Shown here: positions 10,402 to 18,624 of the stretch, in pieces
How the letters are laid out: every line of letters begins with the position of its first letter
How positions within the stretch are numbered: position 1 is the stretch's first letter
Notes under the pieces: model-generated
Database searches by the model: none
Seen by the model: the letters and a program-made list of their open reading frames with translations, nothing else
Told to the model about the DNA's origin: nothing
Assembly (NCBI RefSeq): GCF_000968535.2
Contig: NC_016112.1
Location: forward strand, 1-64,000
Source of the DNA: Methylotuvimicrobium alcaliphilum 20Z
GTDB taxonomy: Bacteria; Pseudomonadota; Gammaproteobacteria; Methylococcales; Methylomonadaceae
Length of the DNA: 64,000 nt
Direction of reading: 5' to 3'
Position numbers and translations under genes: made by a program

Positions 10402-13400
10402 TGGGTCACTTGATTCGATTTGCACTGGCTCAGCGGATATTGATTGTTTTGTTTGTGCTGTTGCTGGCAGGCGGCGGCTGGTATGCATGGCAACGGATAC
10501 CGATCGATGCGTTTCCGGAAGTCTCGCCGACTCAAGTCAAGGTGATCGTCAAAGCGCCGGGTATGACGCCGGAAGAAGTCGAGACACGGATTACCGCACC
10601 GATCGAAGTCGAGCTGCTGGGTATTCCCAATCAAACGATGCTGCGCTCGATCGCTAAGTATGCGCTAACCGATATCACGATCGATTTCGAGGAAGGTACC
10701 GATATTTATTGGGCGCGCCAGCAAATCGCCGAACGCTTGAATACGTTGTGGGCAGACTTGCCGGAGGGCATTGAAGGGGGGATTGCGCCGATGACGACGC
10801 CTTTGGGCGAGATGTTCATGTTTACCGTATCGGGAGGAGGCTTGGATCAGATGGAGCTACGTACCCTATTGGATTGGGTGATTCGACCGGCACTACGAAC
10901 CGTGCCGGGCGTCGCCGATGTCAATTCGCTGGGCGGTACGGTGCGGAGTTTCGAAGTCGTGCCCGATTCGCTCAAAATGGCTGCCCGAAATATTACGACC
11001 GACCGTTTGATCGATGCCTTGAAGACCAACAATCGCAACGACGGAGCGGGACGTCTGCAAGAAGGCGAGGAAACCTTGATCGTTCGCGCGGAAGGGCGCA
11101 TTCAGAAATTATCGGATGTGCGGGCGATAGTGGTCGATACCGTTTCCGGCATGCCGATTACGATTGGGGATGTTGCAGAGGTTCGTATCGGCGCACTGAC
11201 CCGGTACGGTGCAGTTAGCCGTAACGGAGAAGGCGAGGTGGTTACCGGTTTGGTATTAAGTCTACGCGGAGCGAATGCCCGGCAAACCATCGATCTGGTC
11301 GAACAAAAACTGAACGGCATCAAAAAAACCTTGCCTGACGGCGTGAAAATCGGCGTTTTTTATAACCGAGGGGTATTAGTTGGACAAGCTGTCGATACAG
11401 TGATTACTGCCTTGACTCAGGCAATCGTATTGGTGCTGTTGATGCTGGTGTTGTTTCTCGGTAACTGGCGCGCCGCGTTAACCGTGGCATTGGTGTTGCC
11501 TTTGGCGGCACTGTTTACATTCATCATGATGAAAACGATGAATATGTCCGCTAATTTGATGAGTCTCGGCGGATTGGTCATTGCGATCGGTATGTTGGTC
11601 GATGCGGCGGTGGTCGTCGTCGAAAATATCATCACACAATTGGCGCACAAAGAAAAAGCCGAGCGTCTCCCGCGATTGCATGTGATTTACCGGGCGACCT
11701 GTGAAGTGGCAGTGTCGGTTACCTCGGGCGCATTGATTATCATCATCGTCTTTGTGCCGCTGTTAACCTTACAAGGTTTAGAGGGGAAATTATTCGCGCC
11801 TGTCGCACTCACGATCGTATTTGCTTTGGCCGCTTCCTTGATATTATCGCTGACCGTGATTCCGGTACTGTCTTCATATTTGTTGAAACAGGTATCACAA
11901 GATGAGCCCTGGCTGCCTCGGCAAATGCTTAAAGCCTATCGGCCGGCATTGCTATGGTGCTTGGATAACGGTAAATCGGTGTTTCTTGGCGCGGGCGGAT
12001 TATTGCTGCTGGCTTTATTGTTGTTTAACCGAATCGGCAGTACTTTCATGCCGAGTATGGATGAAGGCGATATTATCGTGCAGTTGGAAAAGCTGCCGTC
12101 AATCACGTTGGAACAATCGGTAACGCTCGACGGACGCGTGCAAAAAGCGTTGCTGGAAAAAGTACCGGAAATTGCCGAAGCGATATCGAGGGTCGGATCC
12201 GACGAACTCGGTCTCGATCCGATGGGCTTGAACGAGACCGATACGTTTCTGATTTTAAAACCCAAGGATCAATGGCGGATGGCAAGTAAGGAACTGTTGA
12301 TCGACGAGATTCGCAAGGTGCTCGATCAACTTCCGGGCATTTCTTACGGCTTTACGCAGCCGATCGAGATGCGCGTGTCGGAAATGCTGACCGGGACCCG
12401 AGGCGATGTTGCGGTCAAATTATTCGGTCCGGATTCGACCGTTTTGAATCGAAAAGCGGAGGAAATCGCAGCGGTGTTGAGGGGGTTAAAAGGTTCTAGC
12501 GACGTCTTTCTGAAACAAAACGAAGGCATGCAGTTTTTACAATTAAAGCTAGATCGTGCGGCGATCGGACGCTTTGGGTTGGATATCGATGCGGTCGAGA
12601 ATCTGTTGAGAGCGCAGATCGAAGGTTTGAAGCTGGGTATCGTTCAGGAAGGTCAAGTAAGGACGCCGCTACTGTTGCGCGGCGCCGGCAGTTCGGCGAA
12701 TTTCGCTAGTTTACCGATTGCGTTGCCGGGAGGCGGCTATGTCGCGCTGTCGGCATTGGCAAAACTCGATCGCAGCGAAGGTCTGGTGTCGATAGAGCGT
12801 GAGAAAACTCAGCGCTTCGCAGTCATTCGCAGCAATGTCGAAAACAGAGATTTAGTCGGTTTCGTCGACGAAGCGCGAATACAGGTTGCGCAACAAGTCG
12901 AACTGCCGCCCGGTTATTCGGTCGAGTTCGGCGGACAATTTGAAAATCAGCAACGGGCCGCTGCAAGATTGGCGATTGTCGTACCGATTGCGTTGAGCCT
13001 AATTTTTTTGCTGTTATTCGCGACCTTCGGCTCGGTTCGTCAAGCGACTTTGGTATTGTCGAATATTCCGCTAGCGATGATCGGCGGCGTCATTGCGTTG
13101 TGGTTGTCCGGCGAATATTTATCGGTACCGGCTTCTGTGGGGTTTATTACATTGTTGGGTATCGCGGTCTTGAACGGCGTGGTGATGGTGACCCATTTCA
13201 ATCAATTATGCATAGCCGGCATGCCGGTCGGGAAGGCTGTCGTAGTCGGGTCGATGCGACGTTTGCGGCCGGTCTTGATGACTGCAGCAACGACGGCATT
13301 CGGTTTGTTGCCGATGTTGTACGCAACTGGACCGGGTTCGGAAATTCAGCGGCCGTTGTCGATCGTTGTGATCGGCGGCTTGTTGTCATCGACCTTTTTG

Positions 13401-13466
13401 ACGCTGTTTTTATTGCCGATATTGTTTCAACGTTTTGGTATGGCAAAGGAGCTTAGCGATGAGTAG
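10401..13466 (+). CDS. czcA: Heavy-metal efflux RND transporter, CzcA type
   Basis: This is the proton-driven inner-membrane pump of the tripartite system. The 1021-residue product has the RND layout: a first helix (FALAQRILIVLFVLLLAGG), the large porter loop starting DAFPEVSPTQVKVIV, a six-helix block with the relay motif GMLVDAAVVVVENI, a second porter loop and a final helix block. The relay Asp and Glu are both present. The motif differs from the Cu/Ag CusA form, so a divalent cation such as Zn, Co or Ni is more likely. The start is the ATG in a TGATG overlap with czcB; a GTG three bases upstream is also possible. Confidence 0.9.
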   Translation: MGHLIRFALAQRILIVLFVLLLAGGGWYAWQRIPIDAFPEVSPTQVKVIVKAPGMTPEEVETRITAPIEVELLGIPNQTMLRSIAKYALTDITIDFEEGTDIYWARQQIAERLNTLWADLPEGIEGGIAPMTTPLGEMFMFTVSGGGLDQMELRTLLDWVIRPALRTVPGVADVNSLGGTVRSFEVVPDSLKMAARNITTDRLIDALKTNNRNDGAGRLQEGEETLIVRAEGRIQKLSDVRAIVVDTVSGMPITIGDVAEVRIGALTRYGAVSRNGEGEVVTGLVLSLRGANARQTIDLVEQKLNGIKKTLPDGVKIGVFYNRGVLVGQAVDTVITALTQAIVLVLLMLVLFLGNWRAALTVALVLPLAALFTFIMMKTMNMSANLMSLGGLVIAIGMLVDAAVVVVENIITQLAHKEKAERLPRLHVIYRATCEVAVSVTSGALIIIIVFVPLLTLQGLEGKLFAPVALTIVFALAASLILSLTVIPVLSSYLLKQVSQDEPWLPRQMLKAYRPALLWCLDNGKSVFLGAGGLLLLALLLFNRIGSTFMPSMDEGDIIVQLEKLPSITLEQSVTLDGRVQKALLEKVPEIAEAISRVGSDELGLDPMGLNETDTFLILKPKDQWRMASKELLIDEIRKVLDQLPGISYGFTQPIEMRVSEMLTGTRGDVAVKLFGPDSTVLNRKAEEIAAVLRGLKGSSDVFLKQNEGMQFLQLKLDRAAIGRFGLDIDAVENLLRAQIEGLKLGIVQEGQVRTPLLLRGAGSSANFASLPIALPGGGYVALSALAKLDRSEGLVSIEREKTQRFAVIRSNVENRDLVGFVDEARIQVAQQVELPPGYSVEFGGQFENQQRAAARLAIVVPIALSLIFLLLFATFGSVRQATLVLSNIPLAMIGGVIALWLSGEYLSVPASVGFITLLGIAVLNGVVMVTHFNQLCIAGMPVGKAVVVGSMRRLRPVLMTAATTAFGLLPMLYATGPGSEIQRPLSIVVIGGLLSSTFLTLFLLPILFQRFGMAKELSDE

Positions 13467-13764
13467 CCCTGAGTTTTTAGTCACATTGAATGTCGCGCCG
13501 GATCTTGAGGAGGCAGTCGTCGATTGCTTGTTGACGCTGGAATCCGAACACGGTTTCAGCAGTCTGCCGGTCTATTCTCATGACCACCGAAACGTCGGTT
13601 TGTCTTTGGCCGAGCAGGTGACCGGCCGTCAACGCAAAATCCGTTTTCAAATGTATCTGCCTGAGCAGGGCTTGGCCGAGCTGCTCGATAAATTGCGCGG
13701 CGAATTTTCGGGTTCGGGCATCAGCTACCGGGTATCGCCGGTACTCGATAGCGGCGTGATTTGA
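13459..13764 (+). CDS. DUF3240 family protein
   Basis: The 101-residue product begins MSSPEFLVTLNVAPDLEEAVVDCLL. This matches DUF3240, a small cytoplasmic alpha/beta family that commonly follows czcA-type genes. The ATG at 13459 has an AAGGAG ribosome site at 13446 and overlaps the czcA end by eight bases, so it is the last gene of the efflux operon. The alternating beta-alpha pattern suggests a ferredoxin-like fold similar to CutA or PII proteins. A regulatory or metal-sensing role is plausible but not shown. Confidence 0.75.
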   Translation: MSSPEFLVTLNVAPDLEEAVVDCLLTLESEHGFSSLPVYSHDHRNVGLSLAEQVTGRQRKIRFQMYLPEQGLAELLDKLRGEFSGSGISYRVSPVLDSGVI

Positions 13765-13769
13765 TTTCT

Positions 13770-13816
13770 CCCGGCGCCTCCATACGCGAATACAGAAATT
13801 TGAAGTGCGAGGGTAT
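13770..13816. repeat. Remnant of family B repeat
   Basis: Only the right end of the family B element is present: CGGCGCCTCCAT, then GAAATTTGAAGTGCGAGGGTAT. The core is missing. It sits just after the czc operon. The rest of the gap up to 14002 is A/T-rich with no recognised element. Confidence 0.6.
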
Positions 13817-14001
13817 CGCATAAGTCGGGCTTAAACCCATATAGGGACATTTAATAACTATTTCGTACCGAAACTATTGTCTTATCTTTCCGGTATTCTT
13901 CGCTTAGAATGGCGTATTAATAAACCTTAATAACCGTAATAAAATAAATTGCCGATCATGTTGTTTCTAAGATTCGGTAAATCAATAAACGGATAGCCAT
14001 T

Positions 14002-16572
14002 ATGCAAGAACTGATGAAATTTTTATTCGGCAGCGCAGATTTAATGCCGCACGGTAATTGCTTCCTGTGGCAACCCGGCTTGCTTTGGTTAACTGTAACG
14101 GCGAACATCGTGATCGCCTTGGCGTATTTTTCAATTCCGGTAGCGTTGCTTTATTTCGTTTATAAGCGTAAGCAAGTCGAATTCAAAGGTATACTCTTGT
14201 TATTCAGCTTGTTCATTTTTTCCTGTGGCACGACGCATGTCATGCATGTCGTAACGATCTGGAGACCCGTTTACGGATTGTCAGGCATCATTGATGCACT
14301 GACTGCAGGTGTCTCGGTGGTAGCGGCCGTAATGCTTTGGCCTTTAATACCGAAAGCGCTATTGATTCCGAGCCCATCGGAATTATTGAAAGCTAATTCT
14401 CTGTTACAGGACGAAATTCGATATAACTTAAAAATACAAAATGAACTCAAGCGGCTCAATCAAGATTTAGATAAAACGGTTGAGTTGCTGCAACAGAGTA
14501 ACCAAGCTTTTCAGGAAAGCGAACAACGTTTCAAGCATGTCGTCAACGTCACGCCGGCCGCGATATACACATTGCTATTTACCGGCCATGACCGATATCC
14601 CTATAGAACGACATTTATAAGCGATGCCTTTTTAAGCATTACCGGCTTCGCACCTTCCGATTGGTACAGCAATGATAGTTTATGGATCGATCGCCTGCAT
14701 CCGGACGACCGTGAGCAGACTATCGAATTAATGGAACAGCTAAAAGAAACCGGACAGTTAAATCATCAATACCGGTTTCTGCATAAAGACGGCACCTATC
14801 GTTGGATACATGACAAATCGATTATGACCCGAACGTCGACCGGGCAAATCGATGAAGTGTTCGGCGCATGGATGGATGTGACCGAACATAAAGAAGCCGA
14901 AGAAGAACTGCACCTGGCTGCGATTACTTTCGAAAGCTTGCAAGGGATCATGATTACCGACCCTGACGCGACAATTTTACGTGTCAATCAAGCATTCACG
15001 ACAGTGACCGGCTATGCTGCCGAAGAAGTGATCGGCAAAAATCCGAATATTCTGCACTCCGATCAACACGATCAATTATTTTATGAGGACTTATGGCGGC
15101 AATTGCAAATCGACGGTCGATTCGAAGGCGAGATTTGGGATCGCCGTAAGGATGGTTCGATTTTTCCGATTTGGCAATGCATTACCGCGGTTAAAAATAA
15201 CCGGGGCGAAACCACGCATTATGTTGCGGTGTTTACCGATCTGAGTGAGAAGAAAAAATTCGAGGAATATATTTCGCAATTGGCTTTTTACGATCCGTTG
15301 ACTGATTTACCGAATCGCAGACTGTTACTCGAAAGAATCGAACAGGTATTGATACAAGCCAAACGAAAAAATACTTATGCGGCGATTCTGTATATGGATT
15401 TGGATCGATTCAAGGTGTTGAATGACTCGATGGGGCATCAAACCGGCGACGAGTTGTTGGTCCAAGTAGCCAAACGTTTGAAACAATCGATACGACAAGA
15501 GGATACGCCGACTCGACTCGGCGGTGACGAGTTTGTTATCTTGGTGCATACCGATACCAATCATCAAGATGAGGCGACTCAAAAAATTTTAAATCTTGCC
15601 GAAAAAATTATGCGTAAGTTGAACGAGCCCTATTTAATCAAAGGTAACGAGCATTATTTCAGTTCCAGCATGGGCGTTACCTTATTTTCCGGGCAGTGCC
15701 AATTGGTAGCGACCGATTTACTGCAACAGGCCGACACTGCGATGTACCGGTCGAAAGAGAAAGGCCGTAATACCATCAGTTTTTTCGACCGAAGCATGCA
15801 AGAAGCTGCCGATAAACGTTTGCAGATCGAAAATGCGCTACGAATGGCGATAGAGCAACAGCAATTTATGCTTTATTTTCAACCTCAGGTCGATAGAACC
15901 GGCCGGATAATCAGCGCCGAAGCGTTAATTCGTTGGAATCATCCGGATAAGGGGTTGATTGCGCCGAACGAGTTTATTCCCATCGCCGAGGAAACGGGGA
16001 TGATACAGCAAATAGGCGCTTGGGTTATCGAGGCGGCGTGTAGCCAGATTAAACTATGGCAACAAGCCGGTAGGGACTATGCATATCTTTCGATTAATGT
16101 GAGTTCGCAACAATTTCGACAAAAAGATTTCGTGACTAATGTGAGGCGAGCCATTGTGCAAGCCGATATCGAATCAAGTCGGTTAATGATTGAAATAACC
16201 GAAAGTGTGTTGATGCAGGATATCAACGACACTGTTGAAAAAATGCAGGCATTGACGAAATTGGGTATCGCGATTTCGATTGACGATTTCGGTACCGGCT
16301 ATTCGTCTCTGGCCTACTTGACGCAATTTCCGCTCAGTCAATTAAAGATCGATCAGCGTTTTGTCAAAAATATTGATGCTGACAAGAACAGTGCCGTCAT
16401 TGTCGAAACCATCATTGCCATGGCAGGCAACCTAGGTCTGAAAGTCGTAGCCGAAGGGGTTGAAACCGAACGGCAGTTGATGTTTTTGGTTGATAAAGGA
16501 TGCGTGGTATTTCAAGGTTATTTTTTCGGTAAGCCGGTTCGGTATATGTCAATGATTTTGAGACACCCATAA
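14002..16572 (+). CDS. Membrane PAS-GGDEF-EAL protein with ethylene-receptor-like sensor, 3' end replaced by IS
   Basis: The product should make and/or degrade c-di-GMP. Residues 25-120 form three membrane helices resembling the copper/ethylene-binding domain of plant ETR1: ALAYFSIPVALLYFVYKRK, then FIFSCGTTHVMHVVTIW with Cys75 and His79 at the copper-ligand positions. A coiled linker (130-175) leads to two PAS/PAC domains (about 175-300 and 300-420). The GGDEF domain has an intact GGDEF at 507-511 and the inhibitory RxxD site at 498-501. The EAL domain (about 605-843) keeps EAL at 640-642, DDFGTG at 761 and EGVE near 818. The last residues after GKPV are encoded by the IS left end; the ancestral tail PVDQFGMNIE lies beyond the IS at 18176-18208. 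Activity probably survives. Confidence 0.88.
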   Translation: MQELMKFLFGSADLMPHGNCFLWQPGLLWLTVTANIVIALAYFSIPVALLYFVYKRKQVEFKGILLLFSLFIFSCGTTHVMHVVTIWRPVYGLSGIIDALTAGVSVVAAVMLWPLIPKALLIPSPSELLKANSLLQDEIRYNLKIQNELKRLNQDLDKTVELLQQSNQAFQESEQRFKHVVNVTPAAIYTLLFTGHDRYPYRTTFISDAFLSITGFAPSDWYSNDSLWIDRLHPDDREQTIELMEQLKETGQLNHQYRFLHKDGTYRWIHDKSIMTRTSTGQIDEVFGAWMDVTEHKEAEEELHLAAITFESLQGIMITDPDATILRVNQAFTTVTGYAAEEVIGKNPNILHSDQHDQLFYEDLWRQLQIDGRFEGEIWDRRKDGSIFPIWQCITAVKNNRGETTHYVAVFTDLSEKKKFEEYISQLAFYDPLTDLPNRRLLLERIEQVLIQAKRKNTYAAILYMDLDRFKVLNDSMGHQTGDELLVQVAKRLKQSIRQEDTPTRLGGDEFVILVHTDTNHQDEATQKILNLAEKIMRKLNEPYLIKGNEHYFSSSMGVTLFSGQCQLVATDLLQQADTAMYRSKEKGRNTISFFDRSMQEAADKRLQIENALRMAIEQQQFMLYFQPQVDRTGRIISAEALIRWNHPDKGLIAPNEFIPIAEETGMIQQIGAWVIEAACSQIKLWQQAGRDYAYLSINVSSQQFRQKDFVTNVRRAIVQADIESSRLMIEITESVLMQDINDTVEKMQALTKLGIAISIDDFGTGYSSLAYLTQFPLSQLKIDQRFVKNIDADKNSAVIVETIIAMAGNLGLKVVAEGVETERQLMFLVDKGCVVFQGYFFGKPVRYMSMILRHP
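16536..16540. repeat. Target-site duplication, left copy (GGTTC)
   Basis: GGTTC here and at 18172-18176 flank the insertion sequence. Removing the IS and one copy restores an open frame that continues the EAL domain, which confirms the duplication. Confidence 0.8.
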
Positions 16573-16597
16573 TAAAAAATTAGTGTAGATTGTGAGT

Positions 16598-17707
16598 TTA
16601 GTTTTCCTGGTCGAGAGCCTCATTTGCCGTCCGTGAAGGGGGCGGGTTAATCCAAGCGGCTTCAGGTACGGCTTGGGCATGGGGTTGGCGGTTTTTGAAG
16701 CGTTCCGGATTGCGCTCGAATGCGGCATGCAGGACTTGCGTGCGCTGCGTAACTATCTCGACGGCTTGGCCGCTGTGAACGCTGGCCGGGGTTAACAGTG
16801 CAATGCCGGAGTGATAGTGGTCATGGTTGTACCAGTCGAAGAACGTTCCGCAAAAGCTTCTGGCATCTTCGATAGCGCCGAATTGAGCCGGAAAGCCCGG
16901 TCGGTATTTCAAGGTCTTGAACTGCGCCTCGGAATACGGGTTGTCGTTGGAGACATGGGGCCGTGAATGGGTTTTGGTCACGCCCAGGTCAGCCAGCAGT
17001 TGCTCGACGCCTTTGGAGGTCATACTGCTGCCGCGGTCGGCGTGAATAGTCAATTGGCCTTCACGGATAGTTTGCCGAGTACAGCTTTCGCCAATCAGTC
17101 GCTTAGCCAGCTCGGTGGATTCGCGGTGCGCTACCATCCAGCCGACCACGCAGCGGCTGAAAATGTCGATAATGACGTAGAGGTAGAAATACGTCCATTT
17201 GGCCGGGCCTTTGAGTTTGGTGATATCCCATGACCATACTTGGTTGGGCGCAGTGGCGAGTAACTCGGGCTTGGTGTAGTTGGGACGACGAAGCTGGTTG
17301 CGGCGCTCGCGCACTTCCTGGTGGCGCACCAGGATGCGATAGAGGGTGCTGATGGAGCACAGGTAAACGCCCTCGTCGAGCAGCGCCGCATAGACCTGAT
17401 AAGGCGAGCAATCCATGAAACGCTCGCTGTGCAGATGCGCCAGGACGTGTAGCTCTTCGTCCGTACTCAGTGCCAGCGGCGGGCGCGGACGTTCGACCGG
17501 CCACGAAGAGCGATCTTGTTGTGCGCGATAAAACGAGGCACGGTTGAAGTTGAGCGCCTCGCAGGCGGCCTTAACGCCAACCTCACGGCTGAGTTCAAGC
17601 GTGGCCTTCATGATGCTCTCCCGGTGTGGGCTGGAATCTCGCACAAGCCCAGCAGTTGCGAAAGTTTTTTTTGGACATCGATGATAGCCTCCGCCTGTGT
17701 TAGGCAT
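16598..17707 (-). CDS. IS3-like transposase OrfB (DDE integrase core)
   Basis: This is the catalytic transposase. An N-terminal helix-turn-helix (HTH_21-like, SREVGVKAACEALNFNRASFYR) is followed by an rve integrase core with the DDE triad in WSWDITKLKG, IHADRGSSMTSK and DNPYSEAQFKTLKY. The frame is open back to 17707, but the real product is probably made by -1 slippage from orfA at an A8 run (minus-strand equivalent of 17665-17672), joining DVQKK to TFATAGLVRDSS. A separate start at MKATLELS (near 17611) is also possible. The 369-residue length is normal for this group. Confidence 0.85.
   Translation of the reverse strand: MPNTGGGYHRCPKKTFATAGLVRDSSPHRESIMKATLELSREVGVKAACEALNFNRASFYRAQQDRSSWPVERPRPPLALSTDEELHVLAHLHSERFMDCSPYQVYAALLDEGVYLCSISTLYRILVRHQEVRERRNQLRRPNYTKPELLATAPNQVWSWDITKLKGPAKWTYFYLYVIIDIFSRCVVGWMVAHRESTELAKRLIGESCTRQTIREGQLTIHADRGSSMTSKGVEQLLADLGVTKTHSRPHVSNDNPYSEAQFKTLKYRPGFPAQFGAIEDARSFCGTFFDWYNHDHYHSGIALLTPASVHSGQAVEIVTQRTQVLHAAFERNPERFKNRQPHAQAVPEAAWINPPPSRTANEALDQEN
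17665..17672 (-). promoter_or_regulatory. Programmed frameshift slippery site (A8)
   Basis: Eight consecutive A residues on the transposase strand lie in the orfA/orfB overlap. Slipping back one base here changes the reading from KKLSQLLGL (orfA) to KKTFATAGLV (orfB). This is the classic IS3-family way of making the OrfAB fusion transposase. The site is a direct observation; its use is inferred. Confidence 0.65.
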
Positions 17708-18000
17708 GCCTGCAAACGCTGAATTTCGGCTTGCAGACGAGCATTTTCAGCGGCTAACGGATTCTTGTCCGAAGGTTTGCGGCCACGCGGCTTGGATAGA
17801 CCGGCGCGGATGGCCTGCTCACGTTCGCTGCGCCATTTGCTGAGATGTGAGGAATATAATCCCTCTGTGCGCAGCAACTTGCCGATGCAGCCCGGTTCGC
17901 TACACGCATCAGCCTGGGTCAAGATGCGCTCTTTGTATTCGGCGGTAAACGTCCGGCGGGCGGCCGTTTTCAAGCACTTCGCTGGTGATGCGGGAAGGTT

Positions 18001-18069
18001 CCGCGGCGAACGCGGAGGACACTTCAGCCGCCCTACGGGCGTCTTGCGTGTCCTCCGCGTTCGCCGCGG
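18001..18069. repeat. 22-bp perfect inverted repeat inside orfA
   Basis: Arms at 18001-18022 and 18048-18069 are perfect complements, GC-rich, with a 25-base loop. The whole unit is 69 bases, exactly 23 codons, so it can sit in the natural orfA frame without disrupting it. A transcript would fold into a very stable hairpin near the 5' end of the transposase message, which could limit translation. Confidence 0.8.
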
Positions 18070-18171
18070 CATGAGGAATAGCTTGTACGGTTGTGTCAGT
18101 CATGAGATTTTCTCCGAAAATGTTCCCTAATTAATGCATGGGGCGGTGTCTCAGGTATATTGACACAGAGG

Positions 18172-18208
18172 GGTTCCGGTCGATCAATTTGGGATGAACA
18201 TTGAGTGA
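18172..18208 (+). pseudogene. Detached 3' end of the PAS-GGDEF-EAL gene
   Basis: After the right GGTTC copy the sequence reads in frame PVDQFGMNIE and then stop (TGA 18206-18208). Joined to GKPV at the left side of the IS, it gives GKPVPVDQFG, the usual end of an EAL domain. This shows what the uninterrupted gene encoded. Confidence 0.75.
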
Positions 18209-18249
18209 ATGGGAATCAAAAGTAATAGCCTATTGAAAATGTATAAGTC

Positions 18250-18425
18250 TACTCCCTTTTGATCGAAAAACCGTCTAAGAATAAAAGGTATGGGATGTGT
18301 CTATCGAGGACCGCCGTAAACCCATCCACGGGGGCTTGACGGCAGCGATCCCTGCTGCCGACATCCTCGCTAGCCACACCCCATACCTTCATAAAGTTAG
18401 GCATTTTTTGAGTATAAAGGGAGTA
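18250..18425. repeat. Dispersed palindromic repeat, family C copy 1
   Basis: Outer ends TACTCCCTTT (18250) and AAAGGGAGTA (18416-18425) are inverted. Inside, GGTATGGGATGTG pairs with CACACCCCATACC, and the core GACCGCCGTAAACCCATCC is followed by a small GCAGCGATCCCTGCTGC hairpin. Relatives are at 33541-33748, 44382-44479 (half), 51722-52032 and 57269-57546. The remainder of the gap to 18625 shows no other feature. Confidence 0.8.
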
Positions 18426-18624
18426 ATAGGAAAGTTCAATACAAAACAAAGTTAACCCTATGAGCCACTAAGTTAATTCATTGATCCTTGTCAATTATCG
18501 ATTAAGTCTTGCATGGTAACGCTTTCGTCATTTTACAGTCACTAAATCTTCATCATTTTTTCACATGTCCTCACTATAGTGACCGCTCAACTTAACCTTG
18601 ATTAAGCGAAGAGAGAGGCATTAC

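Larger units (their letters stand above)
17608..18103 (-). pseudogene. Transposase OrfA with probable frameshift
   Basis: OrfA supplies the DNA-binding and dimerisation part: RRTFTAEYKERILTQADAC, then EGLYSSHLSKWRSERE and a leucine-rich coiled coil (ARLQAEIQRLQACL). The natural start appears to be ATG 18101-18103 (MTDTTVQAIPHA..SEVLENGR), but that frame is separated from the main one by one extra base in a GGCGGGCGGCC run at 17955-17965. Deleting one G/C there joins ENGR to RRTFTAEYK, the form expected for the family. The downstream frame is open from ATG 18072, so a shorter product with an unrelated N terminus is the alternative. Confidence 0.6.
16541..18171 (-). mobile_element. IS3-like insertion sequence in the EAL gene
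   Basis: The 1631-bp element carries overlapping orfA/orfB transposase genes on the minus strand. The ends are imperfect inverted repeats of about 26 bp: the left has TGTCAAT at 16547 and TGAGACACC at 16559; the right, on the minus strand, has TGTCAAT from 18165 and TGAGACACC near 18152. Flanking 5-bp copies of GGTTC mark the insertion. Its higher GC content contrasts with the neighbouring genes, in keeping with recent arrival. It could still move if the orfA frameshift noted below is bypassed or is a sequencing error. Confidence 0.88.

Noticed and set aside
17103-17504. Open frame inside the transposase gene
   Set aside because: It overlaps orfB in another frame and has a low-complexity Arg/Ala/Gly composition, typical of a shadow.
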